Assembly: GCA_905221605.1 (NCBI GenBank)
Contig: CAJNDS010002710.1
Location: 244,701 to 308,700, forward strand
From: Symbiodinium natans
Taxonomy: Eukaryota > Sar > Dinophyceae > Suessiales > Symbiodiniaceae
Direction of reading: 5' to 3'
Length of the DNA: 64,000 nucleotides
Part shown: positions 43,320 to 53,435 of the stretch, piece by piece
How positions within the stretch are numbered: the stretch's first letter is position 1
Layout: each line of letters starts with the position of its first letter
Position numbers and translations under genes: made by a program
The notes under the pieces: model-generated
Seen by the model: only the letters and a program-made list of their open reading frames with translations
Told to the model about the DNA's origin: nothing
Databases searched by the model: none

Positions 43320-44044
43320 CTACCTGGCACTCCACACTGCGCCCTCGAAGAGGTTGTCAAACAGACGCAAGCAGAAAGAGAGGAGGACAAGGGTACTTGC
43401 TCGAAAGCTGACAGCTTTTTGCGGTATCGAGTCGCGGACAAGCTCCCTGCTGGTGAATAACTCGGATGTTATGGAGCTGTCTTTCAAGAAGACCATGATC
43501 CTTGTTGCCAGGCTTGTCTTCACTAGTGGCTGAGTGTCGCTGCCATTGTCAAATGAAATCTTCTTTGGAGCTGCGCTCAGTTCCAACCCAGTATGAGGCC
43601 TAGTCGTTGTCAGAAGTTCCTTCACACAAGACTCCAGCCTGGTCTTCAGCACTCGCTCTCGCATCTCGGCGTACTCCTCTGGCATTGGCGCTTCGCGTAT
43701 CGACTCCAGATCTTTGGCCCCATATCTTGCAGCCCGGGATTTCACAATGCTCCGTTCCAGGCATGTCGTGTGTGCCATCCATGCCAAGTTTGCATGCCTG
43801 GCCGTGTGAGACTTGTCGTCATTGTTGATAGCATTCAAGCAGGTGGCGTCCCTTATCCAACAGGCGATTGATTCTACCATTTGACGAGTGTCCTCACGCT
43901 CCTCTGTTGTACTTTCTTCGACGCGCCAAGATCTTGCAGCGGCTTCCAAGTTTGCACCGATCAACGCTGACTTGCACAGTATCTCAATGTCGTTGTGTGA
44001 CAGCATGTAGGCTATCCCGAGCTGAGTGTTGACGACGAGCATCC
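43320..44044 (-). CDS. Unidentified exon(s), minus strand, ~240 residues
   Basis: A long minus-strand frame with convincing protein composition, for example AYMLSHNDIEILCKSALIGA, ESIREAPMPEEYAEMRERVL and VKTSLATRIMVFLKDSSITS. At its 5-prime end (about 44043) there is an acceptor-like cttccatag just before GATGCTCGTC, so this looks like a 3-prime exon of a minus-strand gene. No domain is recognised. It overlaps the plus-strand frame at 44046 by only a few bases at most. Confidence 0.45.
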
Positions 44045-44045
44045 T

Positions 44046-44460
44046 ATGGAAGACAGCAGGTACGAAGGGTTTGACTATGCCCAGTACCACTCAGATGACC
44101 CAGAAGCCCAACGTCCGCTCAATCTGCCAAGGCTCGCGCTCCAGTGGCAGAAGGACCAGTGTCCTAAGGCTGATCTTGAGCTGCCCCTAGCTCAAGAGAC
44201 GCCTCTTGACCGTTTGCTGCTGCGCTGGATGTGCTTTCGGCTTGGGGAAACCATCTTTGCTGCCCGGCGTGTTTTTCTTGCGAGCAAACGGCTGGCGATC
44301 AGCGACACGCCTGACCATCTCCATAAGACATACGTCGCCACAGATGACGAGGCGCTTGCTTGTTTGTGGTACACTTGTGTCCGAAGCGGTGAGCGCAGTC
44401 GAGCAGTGTGTTCCATTTTGACATTTTTACTTGAGACGAGAGCTGGACATGACAAGATGA
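44046..44460 (+). CDS. Unidentified ORF, plus strand
   Basis: ATG at 44046 opens a frame whose first 130 or so codons are strongly protein-like (LALQWQKDQCPKADLELPLA, then RWMCFRLGETIFAARRVFLA and YVATDDEALACLWYTC). After about 44460 the composition becomes GGAAGG/CGCGGAAG repeat-like, so the 3-prime limit is uncertain even though the frame runs to 44759. No family is recognised. It may belong with the fragments at 45.2-46.5 kb. Confidence 0.4.
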
Positions 44461-44479
44461 TTCGATCCAGAAATCGCTC

Positions 44480-44750
44480 TGGGGCTGTGGGCGCGGAAGG
44501 ACACGGAAGGGCTGCCCAAGGAATTTGCTCCGTGGAAGGGCGCGGAAGAACGCGAATACAGAAGCCGATGTGTGCGATAAAACATATTGACGTAGTGCGC
44601 TGGAGGGTCCTTTGCTCTTGCGGAAGGGTCGCTTCCAAAACTGTTCGCGGAAGCGCGCGCGGAAGAACTACATTCAGTGACTCGGAAACCTGCCAACGGC
44701 GCGGAAGGCTGCGGAAGCATTGGCGGAAGGATCGCGCGGAAGGGGTTTGT
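44480..44750. repeat. Degenerate CGCGGAAGG-type repeat
   Basis: Repeated GCGCGGAAG, GGAAGGCTGC and GCGGAAGGAT words over about 270 bases. There is no clear fixed period. Confidence 0.5.
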
Positions 44751-45204
44751 GCGGCCTAGAAATTGAAACAGGACAAAAGACAGCCCAGTTGACGAGTAGT
44801 GGGAACAGGCCATAGCAGCAGAGACGTAGCGCGCGTGATTAAAGGAGACGTGTTTGCGCTGCAATTTTGGGGCTTCGGATTGGGGCCATGCGTGCTGGTG
44901 CTTGGGGTTCACCTTGATGTTCAGCCAAAAAGCCAGGTCGGCTGACAGAGGCAAAGAAGATGAGAAAACTCAGTAAGTTCTGGAGCTGCGTGTTACAGCA
45001 CGCGGTTGCGGGTACAGTCGATTTGCCCTCATGCTGTGAAGTTACCAAGACAGTTACTGTGTTCCATGTCTTGGGCGACATTTGGCCGCCATCGGTCAAG
45101 AACCCGGTTTGTCGCAGGGGTACCCCCCCTCTATTACAAACCCTCGTCGTGCCAGTTTTGTTTGGACCTTTGCCGCCAAAGGATACCATTTTTGTGTCAG
45201 ACAC

Positions 45205-45405
45205 CTGGCTAGCTCAACGACCTGCTGGTTGATGCAAAGGCTTACGAAGTGGCCGGGAGCGCCTTGCAGCGCCGCAGAGTCGATTTTCAGCATGGTTACC
45301 AGGCCGGTTATCGGGCCACACAAGTGACCAGCGCGGGCCATCTTGAGGGTGCAAGTTTTCCGAGTCCTGGATGGCGCGTCCTGTGACCAGGATGGGAGCA
45401 CCTGT
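45205..45405 (+). CDS. Unidentified exon
   Basis: A plus-strand frame reads NDLLVDAKAYEVAGSALQRR then RVDFQHGYQAGYRATQVTS and ends in TGA near 45394. The GYxxGYR wording recalls Yae1-type repeats, but one unit is not enough to assign it. Confidence 0.3.
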
Positions 45406-45779
45406 AGCGTAGAGCAGCTGGCAATCAAGCCATCGCGCAAGAAACAGGTGCCCGCTTTGCACTGGTCGAGAGGGCGAGCTTTGCATCATGGTCTGCAGAT
45501 CGTGAAGCGTGAAACAAGTTGCAAGACCTGCGCTGTGCCCCGGAGAAAAGCCTGGCTCGCGCGTTGTTGCGGCAAGTTCCCTCGAGCCATCTTCGCGACC
45601 CGGCCAGGGTGCCGGGGCCTGAGCCAACAACGTCGGAGAGATCCTATGCTGCCTGGTCTGCAGTGTTCTGGGCTGGCGGGTCGGCCTCGTTTATGGCCTG
45701 TTGCTGCGCGGTGTCCTCAGTCGATCATGTTGTTGGTTTTTGGGGTTTTTAGCAATCCTGGCACGGACAGGGCCAGATG

Positions 45780-46461
45780 CTGCAGGTCTCTTCTACACCA
45801 TTAATGCGTTGCGCATTGTCATCCACGGCTTCTCCGTCCAGGGCTCAGGTTCTGCTGAGATCAGGAGTCGATTGAGCTGTTGTGCTCTGAACCTGTCGGC
45901 CCTTCACGCAGAAAAGCTGCATGAGCTGGCGGACCTGGTGTGTATTTGTAGGTAATTGTGTTGTACTTGTGGAGCCCTGGCCGCGACTTGGCTGCGCCTG
46001 ATGTGAACTCCTTGCCAAAGTTGCTGAGTTCGAAGCAGCTCTGCAACCATGGCCTGACAGATCCAGTAAAGAGCGAGATGCCGAACAACCAAACACACCC
46101 CCCTAGCCGATCTCTGTATGCCAAAGTTCTGTGCTCCTTGGAATGCTGGTGCGAGGAGGACAGCAGACGGTTAGATGCTCTCAAATGACATCAGGCGCTC
46201 CCAGCCCCTCGATATGATCCTGAGGTAGGCTTTGAAGAGGAGATGAGTGGGGGTGACGAAGACCGTGACTGCGATGATAATCTGTTCGACGCGCTGTTGA
46301 GAATATCTATGGCTTATCTATGGCTCGAGAATGAAGACTACTGGATGGCTCATGGGCGCCTCCCAGAATGCCTGGATTCAAACTCGAAGATCAAGACCTC
46401 ATCGAATGCACCACCTTCTGCGTGGGGAAAGTGCTGGATATACCGGGACAGGCCAGGTTAA
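45780..46461 (+). pseudogene. Unidentified exon pair with an in-frame TGA
   Basis: 45783-45941 reads GLFYTINALRIVIHGFSVQG, then LSALHAEKLHELADL, before a GTGTGT donor. From about 45990 a frame reads SLPKLLSSKQLCNHGLTDPV, meets TGA at 46186-46188, and continues in the same frame with an acidic, protein-like stretch (NLFDALLRISMAYLWLENED) to the stop at 46459-46461. No family is recognised. The nonsense codon suggests a pseudogene or an unrecognised short intron. Confidence 0.4.
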
Positions 46462-46464
46462 AAA

Positions 46465-46965
46465 AACCTAATGTCTGGGCATTTCTCCCTTCAGCGCCTA
46501 TAGGTTAAAACCTTTTAACGTTTTCGAGCCGCTTCAGGGTTCTGACCCTAGAGGGCTTAGGGTTAAGGCTTAAACGCCTAAACCTTAAACCCCTACGGTT
46601 TAAACTCTATGGGCTTGGGTTTTAATGCCTAAATCTTAAACCCTAAACCTTTAAACCTTCGCCATATAGCCTGTAGGGTTTGAAGATTAAGTGTTGAAGC
46701 CCCTTAAGGTTTAAACTCTAGGGGCGTACGTTTAGAACCCTGAATCTTTACACCTTAACCCTATAGCCTCTAGGGCTGAAAGGTTAAGTGTTTCAGGCCC
46801 CTTAAGATTTAAACTCTATGGGCGGCTTGGGTTTGAGCGGCTAAATCAATCTTGAAGCCTAAACCTTGAAACCTGAACATTTTCGGGTTAAAGGTTAAGG
46901 GCTTCGGTTCATTTGCTTAACCTTGAAACCTCTTTTTAAAGCCCTGAATCCTTAACCGATAGGGT
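46465..46965. repeat. Degenerate telomere-derived repeat, both orientations
   Basis: A patchwork of CCTAAACCTTAAACC, GGTTTAAACTCTAGGGGC and GGGTTTAAG words. The GGTTTAAACTCTA landmark recurs at about 46598, 46708 and 46806, suggesting a ~100-bp higher-order unit. No gene is visible. Confidence 0.6.
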
Positions 46966-47039
46966 GGAGTTCAACGGGAGCCGGGGTGGAGTCCAACGGG
47001 AGGTGTGATAAGGCTGGGGGGGAGGCGGGGGGGGGGGGG

Positions 47040-47345
47040 GGGATGTTTCGGGATCCTCGGCTTAGAAAACATCGGAAAGCCAATGTTTTTCGAAGGCAGC
47101 CTTTCAAAAACACCGGCAAGACCAATGTTTTGTGAACCCATGATCCCGAAACACCGCAAAGAACCGATAAACAAAAAACAAACTATTATCTTCGCAACTA
47201 GTGGGCCGATGTTTTTAAAGGGTGGTTCGAAAAAACATCGGTAAAACCCAATGTTCTCGAAGGCGGGCTTTCAAAAACATCGGTAAAACGAGTGCTTTGT
47301 AAACCCATCATCCCGAAACTCGCAAAACCAATAACAACCAGAACA
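47040..47345. repeat. Left flanking repeats of the retroelement region (two units)
   Basis: Two related ~165-bp units each contain AAAACATCGG, CCAATGTTTTTCGAAGGC, CTTTCAAAAACATCGG and ATCCCGAAAC, ending near AACTAGTGG. Related sequence recurs at 52560-52760. A 20-base G run precedes them (about 47022-47041). Confidence 0.7.
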
Positions 47346-47700
47346 GCCATGATTTTCGAAACTAGTGGCCGCCGGCCGAGTAGTTTGGAAACTCATGGTA
47401 TTTATGGTGTGCATTTTTCTTGAAAAATGCGGGTGTTCGGGATCGGGGACCCGGAAGGCATCGGTTTTTCGCATGCTTTAATTTTCCAGTTTGTCAATTA
47501 TGTTTTCAACGTCGTGCTGGAACCTTTTTTGATTTGAACGTTTGAGCTTTCCAGAATGGTTCCGTTGCCGGCAGTTGGTTGCTCACAGCCGCAGCTGCGA
47601 GTAGTTTTGTTCAGGGTGGGGGTCTTGGTTTCCTTTTGGTTGCCCCTTTCCCTGTCCCGTTCGTTCAGGGTGGGCTTGCTTTCCCCTCTCATGGCAGCGC

Positions 47701-48354
47701 GTGTGCTTCGGATGGCTCTGCTTTTTTGCTGGGTTTTTCTGGTGCTTCGCTGTGAAGGGAGGTGATTCGGACGCCGCGTCTGACAATGAGATGCCTGGCA
47801 ACAGCTCTGGGGCCTGTGCACCGGATCCGGATGGTGTGTACGCTGAGCCTGCGCTCATGGCGAGTCCTATTCCTGCTGCCCAACCGTCCGATAGTGCCCC
47901 GGCTACGGCTGCTACGGCGGAGTCATCACCCTGGGTCTCTCGAGCTGTGGTTCTGACTGCCCTTAACGACATGATGCAAGTTCCTCCAGAGGCGTGGTCG
48001 AGCTGCTCGATTGACGAGCTCCATCAGGCTCTTCGTGTGTGTCGAGATGCTGGGCGCCTCCACATTGTGAATCCTTTTTTTCAGGATCTGATAAGGCGTG
48101 CTACGGAGTGTGAGCAGTTCCCTCTTGCGCCGGATACACCGCCGACTGGTGCCCATCCGGGTGCTGCTACTTCGCGTCCTATGCCAGTTCAACCTGCGTT
48201 GGCTTGGATTACTTCTGTTCAGGATACGCTGGAGGATCTTTGTAAGCGAGTACGTGCTTGTGAGGACACTTTGGGCACTTCCCCTTCCACTTCCTTCTCG
48301 AGTCGCTCTGTGCTGGGACGCTTGGATCAGTTTGATCTCCTGTTCGGCGGTTGA
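47701..48354 (+). CDS. Gag-like ORF 1 of the retroelement
   Basis: An open frame with a Ser/Ala/Pro/Asp-rich N-terminus (ATG candidate 47790), then WVSRAVVLTALNDMMQVPPE and DELHQALRVCRDAGRLHIVN and a C-terminal coiled-coil-like stretch (VQDTLEDLCKRVRACEDTL), ending TGA near 48354. The arrangement suits a retroelement structural protein, but no zinc knuckle is visible. Confidence 0.45.
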   Translation: MCFGWLCFFAGFFWCFAVKGGDSDAASDNEMPGNSSGACAPDPDGVYAEPALMASPIPAAQPSDSAPATAATAESSPWVSRAVVLTALNDMMQVPPEAWSSCSIDELHQALRVCRDAGRLHIVNPFFQDLIRRATECEQFPLAPDTPPTGAHPGAATSRPMPVQPALAWITSVQDTLEDLCKRVRACEDTLGTSPSTSFSSRSVLGRLDQFDLLFGG

Positions 48355-48762
48355 CGTCTTTGTTTTGATCAGGCAGGAAATCCGTATTGAGAGTGTGGAT
48401 CCTCCTATCTCTGACCGGTCAAGAACCTTTGCTGGGAGCGCTGTCTTGCACCTCCGTATATGTTAAGTGCGGCTCGCGTGCTGTCGTAGGCTTCTGTGCT
48501 TGCACATTCAGGGCTGGAGCCACGCTGGCATCTTGGATGCTGGGGATCCACGCTTGGATTCTACCAGTAGCCCTTTTTTGCAGCATCCAGTGGCATTGAC
48601 TTGCCTTGCCGCGCTCGGCCTGGCTCAAACACTGTTGCAGTTTTGGCTTTGAGGGTCTTTGTCGCTGGTTGCGGGGTGTTCTTGTGGTTCTGTTTCTTCG
48701 GTTTTCTTCGGGCTTTTCTGTGAGCCTTTTGCCATGGCCTTCGTATCCCCAGAGAGCGAAAT

Positions 48763-49590
48763 TTGTGCTTTCGCTTCCATCAAAGTGCCCTCTCGAGTGA
48801 TCCTGTTGTGCCCTTCAGTGACAGTGACTTTGAAGATTTGGTGCCAGCTGATTCGCACACAGGGGCTTCCTTCGCATCTTCTGTGACTACATCCCGTGTT
48901 GCCTGTCCGGCCAGGCTCTCACATGCTGTGCTTGCGCCGACTGCATCTGCTAGAGGACCATCTTTGGGTCGTGTCGCAGAGGATTTGGTAGCTTTTTGGT
49001 AGCTTTGCAAGCGATGGTTACGGGCTGTCTAGATCGTCTCCAATCACTCGAGAGTGTGGCTGTTGCTCGGTCGCTGGGTGTTCGCCTGACGCACTCCTCG
49101 GTGCTGCAACTTCAGCGCGATTTGCGTGGTGCTCTCTTTGAAACTCCTTGGAATAGCTTCCTGTCAGCTGACCTGTGCACTTTGGACCTAGCTTTGCTGT
49201 TAGCCACTCGGGGTCGCATCTCAGACTACTGCCATCAATCGGGTTGTTGAGGCTTTGGATGCCAGCCTCAGTCGGTTCACATCTGATGCTGGCAGCACAG
49301 TCACCTGCGAGTCAATCGGCAGCCGAGGTGTTGGTCGACTTCTTTCTCGACTTGAAGCCTTGGAGAGTTCCGCTGCTTGCCACCAGCAGTGGCTTGAGAA
49401 GCTGGCTGCGCATACTCGGGCATTGTCTGATGAGCTCTGTTCCCTCCGGCATGGGGTCTCTTTTTGCTCGTCATCATCTGCCGATCAGCCGCCTTGTTCT
49501 GCGCCTTGGGCTGCTCAGGTGGAGACGCGTCTTCAGGCTCTCGAATGTGCCAGTTCGGTTCTGCCCAGTTCTGCTCGCCATGCCTCATAG
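48763..49590 (+). pseudogene. Second gag-like segment, frame-broken
   Basis: Three consecutive frames carry related helical text: SDSDFEDLVPADSHTG (to 49002), CLDRLQSLESVAVARSLG (48996-49250) and GRLLSRLEALESSAACHQQW (49255-49590). The LQSLES/LEALES echo suggests an internal coiled-coil repeat. Breaks at about 49000 and 49250 mean the copy is not intact as read. Confidence 0.4.
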
Positions 49591-50104
49591 GCTTGCAGTC
49601 TGTTTGCCACTTCCTGCATTTCTGTGGTCGACCTGACCGTTGCATCTGCGACCAGTGGTCTTGCATTTCCCTTCACCTGCCGGATGACCCCTGTGTACAC
49701 TGGCTCCCGATTTTGGTTATAGCCCGTGGGTTACCTCGGTCGCTCGTCGTTCCCTTTCGCCTTCTCGTCTGTCCGGGGCACTCTCTTGGCTGCTTCTCTG
49801 GGTTTTGTGTAGGTCCCTCTAGGTGCAATTGCCGGATGACCCTTGTGTTTCCCCGCTCCCCATTTAAGGTTTGCCCGGTTCCCTCGAATTTTGCTGGTAG
49901 CCTTTCGTGCCACTGCCTTTTCCAAGGCGGTTGGCTTGGTGGGTGTGATTCCTTCTGATTGAGGCTGGCAGTGCTATAAAAAAGGGGAGTGACAGCTTTG
50001 CCTTCGGCTGCCAAATTAACCTCTTGGCGCTCTTGTTTAGCTCTTTTGAGTTGTGGCTGTTGCAGCATGCTATTTTTCTTGCTCATTTTAGGTCTCATCG
50101 CAAC

Positions 50105-51330
50105 ATGGCCACTGCACGTCCTTCTCGCTGGCAAAATGGGGAGCTGAACGCTGCTTACCGTCCCAACCTGGCATCGCCGTCATCCTCGATCAATGTGACT
50201 GCTCCTCCAGCTGATCGCACGGCAGTACTTCGGGGCCTGCAACCTGCTACGCCGGCAACCTTCAGACCTGAACATCCTCCACGTGTTCGTCCGCGAGCTC
50301 TCCCCTACGTGCACAGCTCCATTTTATCAACTTGCAATATGCCTCGTTTTCAGGTTCCTGTGCCGAAGTGCGTGACTGTTGCTTTTCCGCCAGTCCCAGT
50401 GCATTCTGCGAGGGCTCATCAGCGAGCTTGCGCTTTGAGGGAAGCCCTGGCCAATGCAAAGGATGATCAAGTGGAAAATTGGCTGCGTCTGTCTAGAAAA
50501 GCTGCCACGCATAGCCATTTGGTGGCGGGCTTGCTGCGAAGCTCCAGTGCCGACGCGCGCCTTGCTCGATTGGTGCGTGCAAATGCTCCTTCGACGCTGT
50601 CTGCGTATCTCCGCATGTGGTCGCATTGGGAGAAGTTTACGGAGGCTCTGGGAGCTTCTCCGTTTTTGCACCCAGACCATGTGCTCCTCGATTTTCTTGC
50701 TCTGCGTGCCAAGGGACGACTTTCTACGGCGCAAGGCTGGGTTAAATCTCTGGCAAAAAAGTTGGAGTTGCTGGAGCTCAAAGCGTCCTCGAGTACTTCC
50801 TTGGTCACCGCTTATACCATTTCCCCTGAGACGGTCGCCCGTCGGGAGTCAGCTCCGCTTCCTTTGTCATTTGTCATCTGGCTGGAGACACAAGTGCTGG
50901 ATAACTCAGCTTCCGCAGCTCACCGCTTGCGCTGTGGATCACTTTTGGTTTGCGTATTCGCCTCCTTGAGATGGAGCGATGCCCTGTGGAGCTCACCCTT
51001 CGAGATCTATCTTTCCCAGGGGGCTTTGATCGGGTCAGCTGCGCGCGATGCTATGGATCACTCGGCCAGATCTGTCTTTGCTGGGAGTCCACTCGTTTAA
51101 GGTCACCTTCCTCAGCTTCGCGAAACAACTGCTGATCAAAGAACCCCTCCGGATGTTGCAGGGCCATCACCGCAGTGCTCTGAAGTCCATGGGCGAACTC
51201 TACGGGCGAGATGATGTGGCTGCGCCGCTGAAGATGCAGGGCGATATAGTGAAAGCGGTTCTGGCGGGATTCCGACCACGTCGTCCTCTTCTTCGGGGTG
51301 CTCAGCCTTCGGTGCCTGACATTCACATTT
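50105..51330 (+). pseudogene. Tyrosine recombinase (integrase) of the retroelement, one frameshift
   Basis: ATG 50105 opens a frame with an N-terminal Pro/Arg-rich tail, a SAM-like core-binding domain (LSAYLRMWSHWEKFTEALG, then LLDFLALRAKGRLSTAQGW) and the start of the catalytic domain (VCVFASLRWSDALW; box I Arg codon 50969-50971). A frameshift near 51000-51050 moves to a frame with HSFKVTFLSFAKQLL (His 51090, Lys 51099 where Arg is usual), LQGHHRSALKSMGELYGRDD (His pair 51165-51170; presumed nucleophile Tyr 51201-51203). The protein would cut and join DNA by a covalent phosphotyrosine. GHH and YGRDD match the algal/DIRS-type recombinases as I know them. The frame break argues against activity of this copy. 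Confidence 0.65.
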
Positions 51331-51538
51331 CGGTTTTGCCTCTGGTCGAGGACGCGGAGGTGGACCTTCCAGCAGTCTCATCTAGGCCTGAACCTGCTCT
51401 GGACAAGGATACTTCTAGTGATTCTGCCCATGAAACTCTTGGTTTCGAAGCGGTTGCTGGCGACGCATCACCAGTACCTACTGAGACGTCCAATCCGGGC
51501 GTCGCTGTCACTTGTGATCCCGCTCTAATGACCATCCT

Positions 51539-52196
51539 TTGCGCACTCTGCCCGATCCTGCAAAGGATGCCCTCGCCGCCTGGAAGGCTTTGCTGGAGTC
51601 GACCCCTCTGGTTTACGCCGTTCGGCAACCTGTGCAGTTAGCTCTCATGGCTGAGGCGGATGCCTGCCCGTCGGAACAAGGCTGTGGTCTTGGGGGATAT
51701 GTTCTTTGGCCATCGGGTCGTCATGACTGGTTTGCTGTGCAGATTTCTGCGCCTGCCCTTCGGGAGTTGTCCCCACTCTTCGAAGGCTCTCCACAGTCCC
51801 ACATCGCTGCGTTGGAACTTCTCGCTCAGCTCGTTCTGATCTGGCTTCTGGATCGAACGTTACCGTCCTGTGGGACTGGTCTCTGTGGCGTTGCGTTGCG
51901 ACAACGCTGGTGCTGAGGCAGCGGCAGCAAAGGGGCTTTCTGCCGTGCGATCTCTTGCTGCTGTGCTCACAGCCTTCCTGGCTGATGAGCTGAGCAGATG
52001 GTGTCAATGGCCATCTCCTCTTCCTCTTGAAGCTCGTGCCGTCCCTCCACTGGCCGAGCTCTTGGCTGGGGGATTCAACAGTCTGCGCCTGTCTCCTAGT
52101 GAGGCGTCGTGGCCTTCCCACTTTTGCACGAAGCTCCGCGGATCTTCGTCAAAGGCATGGCGCTGTGCCGCAAAAGAAGGGTGCGGAGTGGATTGA
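51539..52196 (+). pseudogene. RNase H domain of the retroelement, frameshifted
   Basis: The frame reads LALMAEADACPSEQGCGLGG, then YVLWPSGRHDWF, with first Asp codon 51659-51661; then SHIAALELLAQLVLIWLLDR with Glu 51814-51816. Near 51850-51870 the reading moves to LRCDNAGAEAAAAKGLSAVR with Asp 51900-51902. D-E-D order and the DN-x-x-A wording fit the DIRS/RT-associated RNase H fold, which cuts RNA in RNA-DNA hybrids. It ends at TGA 52194-52196. It is downstream of the recombinase, the reverse of the usual DIRS order. Confidence 0.6.
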
Positions 52197-52450
52197 AATG
52201 CGTTTCTCGATGGGAATTTTTTTGGCGAGTCCCCGGTGTATATTGCGGGTCGTGAAACGGTGAAACGAGCATGGTGTTTGACTTTTCCCCGCTTTCTACA
52301 CTTGTCACCTTTTTGCAACCTTGTTGCACGTTGGGTGGCACGTTCGCGTGTTGGGGGGTTTGGTCCGGTGACACCTGCGATTTCTCGCCATTTCCTTCGA
52401 GTGAAAAAGGAACAGACTGTGTGCTGGTTTCTTCGCATTTCTTTTTCTTC

Positions 52451-52887
52451 CTCCCCCCCCCCCCCCCCCCCTTTTTTCGGTATTCGGATGGAAGATAGAT
52501 TTTTATTCCTCTGGGCTCCTTACATTCGGATTTGCGTGCGAAATATTCTGGATACAGAATTTCTACCGATGATCGTAACGGATCGGGATTCCCGAACGAT
52601 TGTTATTAGTTTTGGCGAGTTTTTCGCAGCATGGGTCCAGAACACATCGGTAACACCAATGCTTTTGGAGGGTGGGCTTCGAAAAAACATCGGTAAAGCC
52701 AATGTTTTTCGAAGGCAGGCTTTCAAAAACATCGGTAAAACCGATGTTTCTACAAGGAGAGCTTCACGTCGAGGCTGGTGCTCGCAGCAAAGTCGAAAAA
52801 GAGGTAGGTCCATGTGGGGGCAGGGGGGTGGGGGGTAGCATATATGATGCGGGTGCGGGCTCCCCCCCCCCCCCCCCCCCCCCCCCA
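52451..52887. repeat. Two homopolymer C tracts
   Basis: C runs at about 52453-52471 and 52862-52887, just inside and outside the right flanking repeat. Assembly length is probably unreliable here. Confidence 0.9.
52560..52760. repeat. Right flanking repeat of the retroelement region
   Basis: Shares CGAAAAAACATCGGTAAAGC, CCAATGTTTTTCGAAGGC and CTTTCAAAAACATCGGTAAA with the left repeats in direct orientation. Its first part (TTGTTATTAGTTTTGGCGAG, near 52600) matches the reverse complement of the left tail (about 47310-47335). Confidence 0.65.
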
Positions 52888-52917
52888 ATGCCTCCCCCCC
52901 CTGGTGGGTGTGGGTTG

Positions 52918-53213
52918 GTTTTTAGGGTTTTGGTTTTAGGGTTTTTAGGGTTTTAGGGTTTAGGGTTTAAGGGTTTTAGGGTTTTAGGGTTTTAGGGTGT
53001 TAGGGTTTTAGGGTTTTAGGGTTTAGGGTTAGGGTTTTAGGGTTTTTAGGGGTTTTAGGGTTTTTGGGGTTTAGGGTTTACGGTTTAGGGTTTGGGTTTA
53101 GGGTTTAGGGTTTAGGGTAGGGTTTAGGGGTTAGGGGGTGTAGGGTTTGGGGTTTAGGGTTTTAGGGTTTAGGGCTTAGGGGTTTCGGGTTTAGGTTTTA
53201 GGTTTTAGGGGGG
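52918..53213. repeat. Degenerate telomere-like array, TTTAGGG/TTTTAGGG
   Basis: About forty units with variable T-run length (TTAGGG to TTTTTAGGG). It is far more variable than the other arrays in the window. Confidence 0.9.
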
Positions 53214-53221
53214 CCATACCA

Positions 53222-53267
53222 TGGGGGGGGGTGGGGGGGGGGGGGGGGTGGCGAACCGAGAACCGGG

Positions 53268-53313
<46 letters not shown>

Positions 53314-53435
53314 TGCACATACATACATACATATACAGCATATAATCCATATAATTATAATGCAAAGTCTTTTCTGTCTGTAAACCCTTCATACGAGCGT
53401 TGTGTTTGCAAATTGGGGGGGGGGGGGGGGGCTTG
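53222..53435. repeat. G tracts flanking an (AT)n and ACAT microsatellite
   Basis: G runs at 53222-53250 and 53415-53431 with (AT)n at 53269-53306 and (CATA)n at 53307-53335 between them. Confidence 0.9.

Larger units (their letters stand above)
47345..52560 (+). mobile_element. Degenerate tyrosine-recombinase retroelement (gag-like / YR / RNase H)
   Basis: All coding-like frames across 5 kb are on the plus strand and lie between related flanking repeats (47.04-47.34 and 52.56-52.76 kb). In order: a gag-like acidic/Ala-rich protein with helical segments (47.7-49.6 kb), a tyrosine recombinase (50.1-51.3 kb) and an RNase H domain (51.6-52.2 kb). At least three frameshifts separate otherwise sensible protein, so the copy is probably dead. 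No reverse transcriptase motif (such as YxDD) was found. In DIRS-type elements the usual order is RT, RNase H, then YR. Boundaries are approximate. Confidence 0.65.

Noticed and set aside
44192-44638. 148-codon minus-strand frame
   Set aside because: Lies opposite the better plus-strand frame at 44046-44460 and a GGAAGG repeat; it is poorer in composition.
47345-49600. Reverse transcriptase between gag-like and recombinase segments
   Set aside because: I looked for YxDD-like and surrounding palm motifs in all frames and saw none; an HMM search would be decisive.
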